From: Bacteroidales bacterium
GTDB taxonomy: Bacteria > Bacteroidota > Bacteroidia > Bacteroidales > UBA932
Length of the DNA: 13,189 bases
Assembly (NCBI GenBank): GCA_017614795.1
Contig: JAGABD010000068.1
Coordinates: 1 to 13,189, forward strand
Direction: 5' to 3'
In this document: one piece after another, positions 1 to 6,833 of the stretch
Numbering within the stretch: position 1 is the stretch's first letter
Layout: every line of letters starts with the position of its first letter
Program-made: the position numbers and the translations under genes
The notes under the pieces: generated by a model
The model's input: only the letters and a program-made list of their open reading frames with translations
Told to the model about the DNA's origin: nothing
Database searches by the model: none

Positions 1-1129
1 GGGCAATAAAAGGATTCGCAACCTTCTTTTCTAAAGCGGCTTTGGTCTCCGCAAGAAAACCGTTCAACGCATTGATCGCGGTTTCGGCATTGCCGAGATC
101 CTTTTGGTAATCGTTGTTGTTGAATTGTGGAAGTGCAAGCGAAATCTCGGGAATTGCTTTTGCTACAGCTCCAACCTTATATGTGAATGTTTTAAGATTG
201 CGATCTCGAAAACGGAGCAGACTGTCCTTCAGCGCTTCTCTGTGTTCGACAGTAATTGATTGGTGGCAAAGAGGGCAATAATCGCGTTGCTCATCCACGA
301 TAAACTTCTGGGATTTTGATATGAAATCTTCGTCGGCCAGGGCATTAGAAAGGTCATCTAAGATGGTGCGTTCTTCATCGTTCAGCTTCGATGGCTTGAT
401 TATGGTTTGCAGCAAGCTGTTGATTCTGTCGATGTCCGGTAGATGCGACAAATCAGGAGTATTCCAGGAGATGATGCTGCCATCCTTATACGAAAAGTAG
501 CTGTTAATATCGTCGTTAAGTTCTGATGTCTCCTTTGCGACGGAATATGAAGGATCCGAACCGGAAATCTTGGGATCGAGTATGGGGTCGATCAATGCCT
601 GCACAAGTTTCTGCTTCCCCTCAATCTTATTCACGCGGTCCATATATCCTTGTTTGAGGCCTTCCTTCAACTGCTTTTCAGCCTCTGCGACAGAACCAGT
701 GGAGCCGCCATTCAGGGTGTCGAGTTCGCTTTGCAAAGGGCCGATTTCACCGTTCAACCGCGCGATCTCTTTGCGTTTGTCGTTGATGGGACCGCTAAGC
801 TGGGCGCTGGTGCCTATGGTTACAATAGACTTGAGGCCGCTGTTCGAAAACTTGACATTCTCGTCTATGAAGTCCTCGTTGAAAACAAGAAGTTTGTCCC
901 GAATGTCGGGATGAAGGGCCCCCGAATCGTCGTTTGCCAACTTATAAAGCGTTTGGCCTTGCGTTTGGGACTTGCCTTTTGTCTGCTGTTCACGGAACGC
1001 CCTGGCTATGGTGGATTTGCCGGTACCATTGCGCCCGAAAACAATATTCATTCTCTCCGAAAAGAGTCCCTTCAAGCAGGTGGTTTCATTAAAAACGCCG
1101 CCTTGTATAAAAACATCGGGTCTGATCAT
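1..1129 (-). CDS. AAA_13-type (RloC/PrrC-like) coiled-coil ATPase, C-terminus beyond the window
   Basis: An open frame runs from ATG at 1129 to the left edge (376 codons, no stop), so the C-terminus is missing. The N-terminus carries a P-loop, GRNGTGKST at residues 32-40, directly after a short beta-rich start as in ABC/SMC-like ATPases. A segment with many charged residues follows, likely coiled coil, with CPLCHQ at about 285-290, a CxxC resembling the zinc-hook of RloC/Rad50-type proteins. Family knowledge: AAA_13 proteins are usually about 700-800 aa; some, such as the anticodon nucleases PrrC and RloC, end in a HEPN RNase domain, while others have no known effector. The end that would decide this is not in the window. 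The gene has its own Bacteroidota-type promoter and is more A+T-rich than the central genes, so it may be a separate cassette. Confidence 0.85.
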   Translation of the reverse strand, partial: MIRPDVFIQGGVFNETTCLKGLFSERMNIVFGRNGTGKSTIARAFREQQTKGKSQTQGQTLYKLANDDSGALHPDIRDKLLVFNEDFIDENVKFSNSGLKSIVTIGTSAQLSGPINDKRKEIARLNGEIGPLQSELDTLNGGSTGSVAEAEKQLKEGLKQGYMDRVNKIEGKQKLVQALIDPILDPKISGSDPSYSVAKETSELNDDINSYFSYKDGSIISWNTPDLSHLPDIDRINSLLQTIIKPSKLNDEERTILDDLSNALADEDFISKSQKFIVDEQRDYCPLCHQSITVEHREALKDSLLRFRDRNLKTFTYKVGAVAKAIPEISLALPQFNNNDYQKDLGNAETAINALNGFLAETKAALEKKVANPFIA

Positions 1130-1154
1130 GTGTATCGTGGTATTGTCTAAACAC

Positions 1155-1186
1155 CAAAAATACAAACTAATCTTGGCTTATGCAAA
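1155..1186 (-). promoter_or_regulatory. Bacteroidota housekeeping promoter for the AAA_13 gene
   Basis: On the minus strand a TTTG (1186-1183) is followed after 20 bp by TATTTTTG (1162-1155). This fits the Bacteroidota -33 TTTG / -7 TAnnTTTG consensus. It lies about 25 bp upstream of the ATG at 1129. Confidence 0.6.
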
Positions 1187-1206
1187 TCAAATCCCGGACA
1201 TTCAAG

Positions 1207-1458
1207 TTATGACGTTTCGTGCTCGTCTTTGTCGCGGTGAAGTGCCCGGTAGAGTGCCTCGATTGCTTCCTCCGCGGAATCGCAGGCAGGGAGTCCTTCC
1301 TGACGGGAGGCGATAATGCCGTGGTACCTTCCATCATAAACACTAAGCATGCCGTATAGCCCGTCCGCGAATTGCACGGTATACAACTGACTCATGGGGC
1401 TGCTTGCTCCGAAACTGATCACGTAGTCCGGGACTTCAATTTTCTTCTGGTTTCCCAT
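1207..1458 (-). CDS. 83-aa unknown protein, short paralogue of the upstream 273-aa protein
   Basis: I do not recognise the family. The protein lines up with the first part of its upstream neighbour. The segment KKIEVP...Y.VQFADGLYG (residues 5-36) matches KEIEIP...YSVHFADGLSG (about 7-38), and EEAIEALYRAL (63-73) matches DEAVIALYGEL (66-76). It therefore amounts to the N-terminal domain alone, ending where the neighbour enters its charged helix. No membrane segment or signal peptide is visible. It lies 23 nt downstream of the 273-aa gene on the same strand, so it is probably the second gene of that operon. A tandem duplication followed by loss of the C-terminal domain, or selection for a stand-alone domain (for example a regulator of the full-length protein), would both explain it. 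Confidence 0.75.
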   Translation of the reverse strand: MGNQKKIEVPDYVISFGASSPMSQLYTVQFADGLYGMLSVYDGRYHGIIASRQEGLPACDSAEEAIEALYRALHRDKDEHETS

Positions 1459-1481
1459 AGTAAGCGAGTTTGGGTTAATAA

Positions 1482-2303
1482 TTATTCGGCTTCTTCCTTA
1501 TGCTCCAGCCTCCCATAGCTTCTCCGAAGTTTTGGGGCGCAGAAGGGCGTGCCATTGATGGCGGCCTCCTCGGTGGGGTGGAAGTGCGGTCTTTCCGACC
1601 AGATGTAGGCGAAGCCTCCGAAGTCGTCGTAGGGTGACATATGGTCGGCCCTGTCGGCGTCGGCGGATTGGGCGTAGTCGGCCACGATGAGGCAGTCGCC
1701 ATCCACTCCGTCTATGGTGCAGCGGGTGGCCACTTTCACCTTGGAAGAATCCAGGTCTCCGCCGAGGAGAAGGCGGAAGCCGAAGAAACTCTCGATGGGG
1801 GTGAATGCGTGGACGCCGTCGGTGGACTTGAAGTAGTATTTCTTCTTGGCGAAGAGCGGGAGGTGCGAACAACTGGTCGTGAGACCGCGTCGGTTGAGTT
1901 CTTCGTAGGGAACGATCTCGTACTTGATGTCCTGTGCCCGGTAGACGTCAAAACTTTCGTTCTTCTCGAAGTGGAAGAGTTTTGCCGCTTCCAGCGCGTC
2001 CTTGCGAGCCTTGCACTCTTCCTCGCGGGCCTTCTCGGCAGCCGCTGCGCCTTCGGGGTCGTCCCGGCGGAAACGCAGTTCCCCGTAGAGGGCGATGACG
2101 GCTTCGTCCACAGTCTTGAAGGATCCGAGATGGGACGGTTTCATGCAGTCCGGGGTGGGAATGTAGTAGCCGTCCTGGGCGAAAAGGTCGCCGCTCAGGC
2201 CGTCGGCGAAATGGACGGAGTACATCTGGCATCTGGGATTGCCAGCGCACCAGGAAATGTTGCAAGAGGGGATTTCGATTTCTTTCTTGTCTTCCATATT
2301 CAT
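1482..2303 (-). CDS. 273-aa two-domain protein of unknown function, target of the shared promoter motif
   Basis: Start chosen at ATG 2303 (MNMEDKK...). The frame stays open to 2540, but the shared promoter motif lies within that extension and the region similar to the 83-aa protein begins only after 2303; ATG 2297 is a possible alternative. Residues 7-76 form the domain shared with the downstream 83-aa protein. Residues 81-115 are alanine- and glutamate/lysine-rich, probably a helical linker (DDPEGAAAAEKAREEECK). Residues 120-273 form a second domain with several aromatic, beta-rich stretches (YYFKSTDGVHAFTPIESFFGF; DGDCLIVADYA; GGFAYIWSERPHFHPTEEAA). No catalytic motif or known family is recognisable. 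The gene is the first of a two-gene operon and diverges from the sigma-factor gene. Confidence 0.75.
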   Translation of the reverse strand: MNMEDKKEIEIPSCNISWCAGNPRCQMYSVHFADGLSGDLFAQDGYYIPTPDCMKPSHLGSFKTVDEAVIALYGELRFRRDDPEGAAAAEKAREEECKARKDALEAAKLFHFEKNESFDVYRAQDIKYEIVPYEELNRRGLTTSCSHLPLFAKKKYYFKSTDGVHAFTPIESFFGFRLLLGGDLDSSKVKVATRCTIDGVDGDCLIVADYAQSADADRADHMSPYDDFGGFAYIWSERPHFHPTEEAAINGTPFCAPKLRRSYGRLEHKEEAE

Positions 2304-2324
2304 TTGATTAATTGTTTCTACCTC

Positions 2325-2353
2325 TATATACGTCGCACTACGAAAATTCTTTC
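2325..2353 (-). promoter_or_regulatory. Shared bipartite promoter motif, copy 1 (273/83-aa operon)
   Basis: On the minus strand GAAAGAA (2353-2347) is followed after 14 bp by CGTATATA (2332-2325). The ATG at 2303 lies 21 nt further on. The same two boxes with identical spacing occur upstream of four other transcription units in the window. Confidence 0.75.
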
Positions 2354-2422
2354 GTTTGAAAAATTTTTCTCGTAAAGTGAAACTCGGGGAATCAATTTTC
2401 GGTATAATAATCGGGCAAACCC

Positions 2423-2436
2423 CAAAGAGCTCTTTG
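2423..2436. promoter_or_regulatory. Perfect 14-bp palindrome, possible operator
   Basis: CAAAGAGCTCTTTG is a perfect 14-bp palindrome in the divergent intergenic region between the 273-aa gene and the sigma-factor gene. It could bind a dimeric regulator; no matching copy was seen elsewhere in the window. Confidence 0.35.
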
Positions 2437-2442
2437 TAAATG

Positions 2443-2519
2443 GTCAGGTATGCGTGCCTGACAGGCGATCGGGAGATCGCCGGGAGTAGCCAACTGCCGC
2501 TTGCGGCGCTGGTGACGCC
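2443..2519. other. Cluster of strong hairpins (structured RNA or 5' leader candidate)
   Basis: Three stem-loops follow each other closely. GTCAGG/CCTGAC (2443-2462) has an 8-nt loop that can extend by wobble pairs. GGCGATC/GATCGCC (2464-2481) is a perfect 7-bp stem with a GGGA (GNRA-type) loop. GCCG/CGGC (2496-2507) has a CTTG loop and can pair alternatively with 2516-2519 through GGCG/CGCC. Perfect stems are equally stable as RNA on either strand, but the GNRA and CUUG loops favour the plus strand, which would make this a long structured leader of the sigma-factor mRNA or a separate small RNA. No clear promoter for it was found; a TATAAT at 2403-2408 is the only candidate. The rest of 2304-2587 shows nothing coding that I can support. 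Confidence 0.35.
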
Positions 2520-2587
2520 AACCGAGTCCGAAACGACCACGGTGGAACATTACGCGAAACGTTTAACAGTTTAAAATAAACTATCAA

Positions 2588-3238
2588 ATGAGTAGTTCTA
2601 TTTTCAATTCCGCTGCAGAGCAGCATGCACTCGTCTCCACCGCAAGAATCGCAGTAGAGCATTACACCAAACTCTTCTCCGCCAAAATCGGCGTGAAGCA
2701 CTTCTTCACTCGCGAGGACATCGAAGACATCGCACAAAACGTGGTCGCCAACGCCTGGCGCTCTCGCCGTACCTTCAAACCCAACAAATGCAAACTGTCC
2801 ACTTGGATAGGAACCATCGCATTCAACTGCATCAAGGACGCGATTGACTACAAGATGAAACGTCTTCCCATCTCCGGTTCTTTGGAAGCCGTCAATCCAG
2901 GCAACGACGACGAGTTCAACGTGGCCGAGACTTGGGCGCCCTTCAAAGGCGCGGGAGTCGAAATACGCGAACTCGTCAGCGAATACAGCGCGGACAAAGA
3001 AATCAATCGCAGGGAGTTCGAGGCGGCGGTCTCAGGGGAGGTGGACAAGTTGAGCGAAAAGAATCGCAGGTTCGTCGACTTGCTCAAGGAGGGCTATGCG
3101 CCCAGGGATATGGCGGTCGTCGAAGGCTGCACTCCCAATGCGGCTTCGATTCGCATTCACGGCATACGCCACGCTCTGTCCGAACCCGTCGGTGAAATCG
3201 CCGAGGAGTTCGAGGTATACAATATGAAGGTAGCCTGA
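2588..3238 (+). CDS. ECF-like RNA polymerase sigma factor
   Basis: This 216-aa protein has the two-domain layout of extracytoplasmic-function sigma factors. Residues about 40-92 match sigma region 2: REDIEDIAQNVVANAWRS is the usual D.eD..Qe.f..aw helix, and STWIGTIAFNCIKDAID the TWl..IA.N helix. Residues about 153-198 match region 4 with its helix-turn-helix (LSEKNRRFVDLLKEGYAPRDMAV, then TPNAASIRIHGIRHAL). The linker of about 60 residues is acidic. An ECF factor directs RNA polymerase to a small promoter set; the natural candidates are the five identical-spacing motifs in this window, one of which begins 8 nt after its stop codon. No anti-sigma factor with a membrane anchor lies next to it, which is unusual for ECF factors. 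None of the known promoter types is obvious in front of it. Confidence 0.85.
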   Translation: MSSSIFNSAAEQHALVSTARIAVEHYTKLFSAKIGVKHFFTREDIEDIAQNVVANAWRSRRTFKPNKCKLSTWIGTIAFNCIKDAIDYKMKRLPISGSLEAVNPGNDDEFNVAETWAPFKGAGVEIRELVSEYSADKEINRREFEAAVSGEVDKLSEKNRRFVDLLKEGYAPRDMAVVEGCTPNAASIRIHGIRHALSEPVGEIAEEFEVYNMKVA

Positions 3239-3245
3239 ATGGCGC

Positions 3246-3274
3246 GAAAGAAATCCCTTCTTCCATCGTATATA
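3246..3274 (+). promoter_or_regulatory. Shared bipartite promoter motif, copy 2 (MoxR-VWA operon)
   Basis: GAAAGAA (3246-3252), 14 bp, then CGTATATA (3267-3274), only 8 nt before the MoxR start codon at 3283. It lies in the 44-bp gap after the sigma-factor gene, giving the MoxR operon its own promoter. Confidence 0.75.
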
Positions 3275-3282
3275 TAATCACT

Positions 3283-4362
3283 ATGGCGAACATCAATGTG
3301 AATACTACGGAGCTGGTGAGGCTCCTGGAGATGACTCCCGCGGACCACAACATTATGCTGGTCGGCAAACACGGCATAGGCAAGTCCGAGATTCTTGCCG
3401 ACTACTACTCGAAGAAGGGCATGCCCGTGGTGGCGCTCTTCCTCGGGCAGATGAGCGACCCTGGCGACCTGCTGGGCCTGCCGGCCAAGGACGAGGCGAC
3501 GGGCAGGACCACGTTTATGCCGCCTTACTGGTTTCCCGTGGACGGGAAGCCCATCGTGCTGTTCCTGGACGAGCTGAACCGCGCGCGCCCGGAAATCCTT
3601 CAGACCATAATGGACCTCGCGCTCAACCGCAAGCTCGCGGGGCGCAGACTTCCCGAGGGCAGCCGCATAATCAGCGCGGTGAATGCGGGCGACGAGTATC
3701 AGCTGACGGACCTCGATCCTGCGCTGGTGAGCCGTTTCAACATCGTGAACTTCCGCCCGACCGTGCAGGAGTGGCTTCTGTGGGCGCGCAAGGCGGGCGT
3801 CGACGCTCGTGTAATCGACTTCATACAGGAGAACCAGATTTGGCTGGACAAGGACCCCGACGCCAAGGAGGGGGAGGACACGGGTCTCGACAAGACTCCG
3901 GACCGTCGCGGCTGGAAACGCGTGTCGGATGTGGTGAAGCAGGCGACGGAGTTCGACCAGCTGCTCACCAAGGCCATCTCGGCCATAGTGGGGCCGAAGG
4001 CCGCGAGCGCTTTCGTGAGCAACGTCTCCAGCCGCAGGCTCGTCTCGGGGCGCGAGGTGATGATGGACTTTCCCAAGGTGAAGGAGACGGTAGACGGGTA
4101 CGAACTGCATCAGCTGTCCGTGGTGAACGACGGCATCTATCGCTTCCTCGAAGTGGAGAAGGTGGCCGACAAGGACAAGGAGACCGTGACGAAGAACCTC
4201 GAGGACTACTTCAGCTACCTGGCGAAAAGCAAGAAGGAGGCGGCGGCGCATTTCGCGACCCTCTTCACGCAGAACACCTACCCTGGCGCCGTGGCGTTCA
4301 TCGCGGGCGAGTGCAAGGTGCTCACTATGATGTTCCTCTCTTACGTGAACGGCATAAAGTAG
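3283..4362 (+). CDS. MoxR-family AAA+ ATPase
   Basis: A 359-aa protein with Walker A GKHGIGKS (residues 28-35), a GDLLGLP segment (61-67) typical of the MoxR/AAA_5 group, Walker B IVLFLDEL (91-98) followed by NRARPE, sensor-1 asparagine in SAVNAG (131-136) and an arginine in DPALVSRF (145-152) where MoxR proteins carry their arginine finger. The C-terminal 190 residues are mostly helical and of unknown role. Family knowledge: MoxR ATPases form hexamers and work as chaperones or remodelling motors with a VWA-domain partner, which here is the next gene. The stop codon TAG directly abuts the ATG of the VWA gene (no spacing), so the two are almost certainly translated together. The protein is cytoplasmic, with no membrane segment. 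The specific substrate cannot be inferred. Confidence 0.9.
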   Translation: MANINVNTTELVRLLEMTPADHNIMLVGKHGIGKSEILADYYSKKGMPVVALFLGQMSDPGDLLGLPAKDEATGRTTFMPPYWFPVDGKPIVLFLDELNRARPEILQTIMDLALNRKLAGRRLPEGSRIISAVNAGDEYQLTDLDPALVSRFNIVNFRPTVQEWLLWARKAGVDARVIDFIQENQIWLDKDPDAKEGEDTGLDKTPDRRGWKRVSDVVKQATEFDQLLTKAISAIVGPKAASAFVSNVSSRRLVSGREVMMDFPKVKETVDGYELHQLSVVNDGIYRFLEVEKVADKDKETVTKNLEDYFSYLAKSKKEAAAHFATLFTQNTYPGAVAFIAGECKVLTMMFLSYVNGIK

Positions 4363-5502
4363 ATGAGAGACCGCATTACAACGATTGTCGAGCGCTGGTT
4401 TCTGCAGGAGCCGGCCCTTTTCCAGATACTCTGCACGCACGAGCTGGTGCCGAACACGCAGATGGCCTGCCCTGTGCGCAGCGGCAGGCGTCGCATCGAG
4501 TACAACCCGGACTTCCTGAAGGAGATGACCGACCAGGCGCTGGAGGAAGCCCTTCGCACCGAGGCCGTGCGCATCCTTCTCAAGCACCCTTACGAGCGCA
4601 AGCCGGACGGGTGCAGCCAGCAGGCGATAGCCATCGGTTCCAACGTGGTGGTGGGCGACAACTACGACTACGGGTTCTTCAAAATCGACAAGCCCGCGGA
4701 CTATGAACTGCCCTCGGGGATGGCCTACGAGTGGTATTCCCGCCAGATACAGTCGATGCTGCCTCCTGGAAACGGAGGCGCTGGCGGGGGCGGAGGGGAC
4801 GAGGATGGCGACGGCGATGGCTTCGGCCCCGACAAGAACCGCGACCTCTCCGAGTTGTGGGAGGAGGACGACCTCGCGGTGGCGATGATAGACGGGGTGA
4901 TCGGGAACTGCGATTCCTGGGGTACCCTCGCAGGCGCTTTCGCGGAGAAGCTGAAGGCCTCCACCAAGGCCAAAATCGATTGGCGCAACGTGTTCGGAGG
5001 GTTCAGGGCCAGCATTCTCTCGTCCAAGCGAAAGCTCACCCGTATGCGTCCGAACAGGCGCACGGGCTTCGAGAATATGGGCTCCATCCGCCGTTTCGAC
5101 ACGAAGCTGCTGATTGCGGTGGACGTGAGCGGCTCCATCTCCAGCCAGAGCCTGAGCCACTTCTACGGCGTAGTGAACAGCGCCTTCCGCTATGGTTTCG
5201 AGGCGGTGGACGTGATCCAGTTCGACGCTGGCGTGAGGGTGGTGCAGAGCCTGAAGAAGGTGATGCGCGAGGCCATCGCGTTCGGACGAGGCGGGACCAG
5301 TTTCCGCGAGCCGATAGAGTTCGCTCACGAGAACGGCTACGACGGGCTGGTGATACTGACGGACGGCTGCGCCCCCGAGCCGCCGATACCTGAGGGCATG
5401 CGCTGCAAGATTGTGTGGGTCTGCCAGGACAGCCATTGCTACGAGGCGCACCATCGCTGGATGGAGAAGTCCGGACGAGTATGTACTATGGAACTAAAAT
5501 GA
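4363..5502 (+). CDS. VWA-domain protein with degenerate DUF2201-type metallopeptidase-like N-terminus
   Basis: A 379-aa partner of the MoxR ATPase. The C-terminal part is a von Willebrand A-like domain with a metal-binding MIDAS: DVSGS (residues 254-258), T312 in GRGGTSF and D334 in VILTDG. The N-terminal 120 residues resemble the metallopeptidase-like domain found with this VWA type in DUF2201 proteins, where the helix normally carries HExxH followed by HP. Here that helix reads RTEAVRILLKHP (65-76), so both zinc-binding histidines are replaced (T66, R70) while E67 and the downstream H75 remain. The domain is thus probably not a zinc peptidase. A glycine- and aspartate-rich linker (about 135-157) joins the parts. 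The final bases overlap the next gene as ATGA. Confidence 0.9.
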   Translation: MRDRITTIVERWFLQEPALFQILCTHELVPNTQMACPVRSGRRRIEYNPDFLKEMTDQALEEALRTEAVRILLKHPYERKPDGCSQQAIAIGSNVVVGDNYDYGFFKIDKPADYELPSGMAYEWYSRQIQSMLPPGNGGAGGGGGDEDGDGDGFGPDKNRDLSELWEEDDLAVAMIDGVIGNCDSWGTLAGAFAEKLKASTKAKIDWRNVFGGFRASILSSKRKLTRMRPNRRTGFENMGSIRRFDTKLLIAVDVSGSISSQSLSHFYGVVNSAFRYGFEAVDVIQFDAGVRVVQSLKKVMREAIAFGRGGTSFREPIEFAHENGYDGLVILTDGCAPEPPIPEGMRCKIVWVCQDSHCYEAHHRWMEKSGRVCTMELK

Positions 5503-6056
5503 TTATGGCGAAGAAACTTCAAGAAATGACTGACGACGAGGTCGTCAAACATATGGCGTCGGCTGTCCGCTTTTATGTCGAGCGCATCCGCCCGTACGGA
5601 GAGTTCGTGCTGGAGCACTGCGTTGGGGCGGAGGCGCACCACTTAGGGTCGCTGTTCCGCTTGGGCAAAGGCTACGGGATGCGGCAATCGCTGACGCCCG
5701 ACGATATTCAGGAGTTCGAGGTCTACTACAACCACTTCCTGCCCTTGATGCTCGAGAGCGCCCGCGCCGCGCAGCTGGAGTATGACAAGGCGCATACGAT
5801 TTGGAAGATTCGCGGCACCGCGGCGACCGAAAGGATAAAGAAGGCCTTCGGGGAGGCGAAGATGCCGGTGGACGTCGTCTGCCAGAAGCACCGCGCTAAG
5901 GTGTCCGTGAAGTTGGGAGGCCTGAAGCTGCGCTTCTACGTAAGGTTCAAGGCGCTGGAGCAGGACGGCGACTCCCTGCCGGGAATAGTGCAAGCCGTGC
6001 TGGATCTGCAGGATGCCGCCGGCCGCATCGGAGGAGATTTGAAACTGTCGAAATGA
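5499..6056 (+). CDS. Unknown 185-aa protein of the MoxR-VWA operon
   Basis: I do not recognise the family. The start is placed at ATG 5499, whose ATGA overlap with the VWA stop codon implies translational coupling; ATG 5505 is also possible, and an in-frame ATG far upstream would overlap the VWA gene heavily. Residues 1-120 appear mostly helical, with an aromatic/acidic stretch (IQEFEVYYNHFLPLML, 70-85). Residues 122-152 alternate in a beta-strand manner (KMPVDVVCQKHRAKVSVKLG, then KLRFYVRF) and are followed by a helix. This C-terminal pattern resembles that of the next gene product. No catalytic motif, signal or membrane segment is visible. Its fixed place behind a MoxR-VWA pair suggests an adaptor or substrate of that machine (inference). 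Confidence 0.8.
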   Translation: MIMAKKLQEMTDDEVVKHMASAVRFYVERIRPYGEFVLEHCVGAEAHHLGSLFRLGKGYGMRQSLTPDDIQEFEVYYNHFLPLMLESARAAQLEYDKAHTIWKIRGTAATERIKKAFGEAKMPVDVVCQKHRAKVSVKLGGLKLRFYVRFKALEQDGDSLPGIVQAVLDLQDAAGRIGGDLKLSK

Positions 6057-6829
6057 TGAACAAGAAAGAATTCGATTTGGAAAAGATGGTCGCGAAAGCG
6101 GCCGGAATGGTGAGCGAACTTTCCCTTACCCGCAGAAACGGGTTTATGGGCGTTTATCTGGAAGATATAGATCCTACGCCGGCGCTGGTGCGGGAGAAAC
6201 TGCTGACGCTCGTCTGGACGCTCAGCGTCGAGTGGCTCAATCGCCACTGCGCGGGCAAGGAACTTCTGGCCGCCGAAGGCGCCGTGTCGTCGCTGATGAA
6301 GAAGGGCGCGCTCCAGGAAGATGTGGTGTTCAAGAAGGACTCTTTCCGGGTGAAGCTGGAAAACCTCGAGTACCGCCTGTTCAAGAATGTGAAGCCGGGA
6401 ACTCTCCACGTCTGCCCCTGGCCCGGTTGCGGAAAGGCCTGCGAAGTCGTAATGTCCGGCGCAAGGCTGGGCGAATTTATCCTGGAGTACGACGCCAAGG
6501 TGCCGGAGATGCTTTCCCTCGTGCCCGAACTGTTCGGGAAGCTCAGGTCGAAGAAACTCGAACTGGAAAAGGAGGAAGCGAGCGAGCGCCTGATCCAAAG
6601 GACTCTCGAAGCGCTGGCGAAGCAGTACCTCAAGCCCCTTGGGGTGAGCCTGGAATACTATTCTTGCGGAAAGGGCAAGGTGACGGTGTCGCTGCGCCAG
6701 GTGCGCGAAGGACGTCTCGAACTGCCCCTCGGGGACTTGATGGACAGGCTCAAGGACCCCAAGGGGGTATTGGATTTGCTCGAGAACGACAAGGCGCCCG
6801 TGTGCAGGCGCCGTAACTATCCCTTCTAG
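6053..6829 (+). CDS. Unknown 258-aa cysteine-containing protein of the MoxR-VWA operon
   Basis: The gene begins in a second ATGA overlap (6053-6056) and closes the operon. No family is recognised. The N-terminal half is helical. In the middle CPWPGCGKAC (residues 121-130) places three cysteines close together (C121, C126, C130), which could bind zinc or be redox-active with a fourth ligand such as C66 or C205. A charged helix (about 163-190, LRSKKLELEKEEASERL) precedes a beta-rich C-terminus (VSLEYYSCGKGKVTVSL and onward) that resembles the C-terminus of the preceding 185-aa protein. There is no membrane segment. The stop codon lies only 4 nt from the stop of the convergent AAA-1 gene, leaving no room for a separate terminator. 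Confidence 0.8.
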   Translation: MMNKKEFDLEKMVAKAAGMVSELSLTRRNGFMGVYLEDIDPTPALVREKLLTLVWTLSVEWLNRHCAGKELLAAEGAVSSLMKKGALQEDVVFKKDSFRVKLENLEYRLFKNVKPGTLHVCPWPGCGKACEVVMSGARLGEFILEYDAKVPEMLSLVPELFGKLRSKKLELEKEEASERLIQRTLEALAKQYLKPLGVSLEYYSCGKGKVTVSLRQVREGRLELPLGDLMDRLKDPKGVLDLLENDKAPVCRRRNYPF

Positions 6830-6833
6830 ATAA

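Noticed and set aside
2403..2408. TATAAT as a classical sigma-70 -10 box
   Set aside because: No matching -35 box was seen, and Bacteroidota do not use this consensus as their standard promoter. Kept only as a remark.
2304..2540. In-frame N-terminal extension of the 273-aa protein
   Set aside because: It covers the shared promoter motif and the hairpin cluster, and similarity to the 83-aa paralogue begins only after 2303.
3157..5454. A 765-codon open frame on the minus strand across the MoxR and VWA genes
   Set aside because: Its translation is low-complexity, rich in H, R, V and L, the typical antisense shadow of G+C-rich genes. The plus strand encodes clear MoxR and VWA proteins with all motifs.
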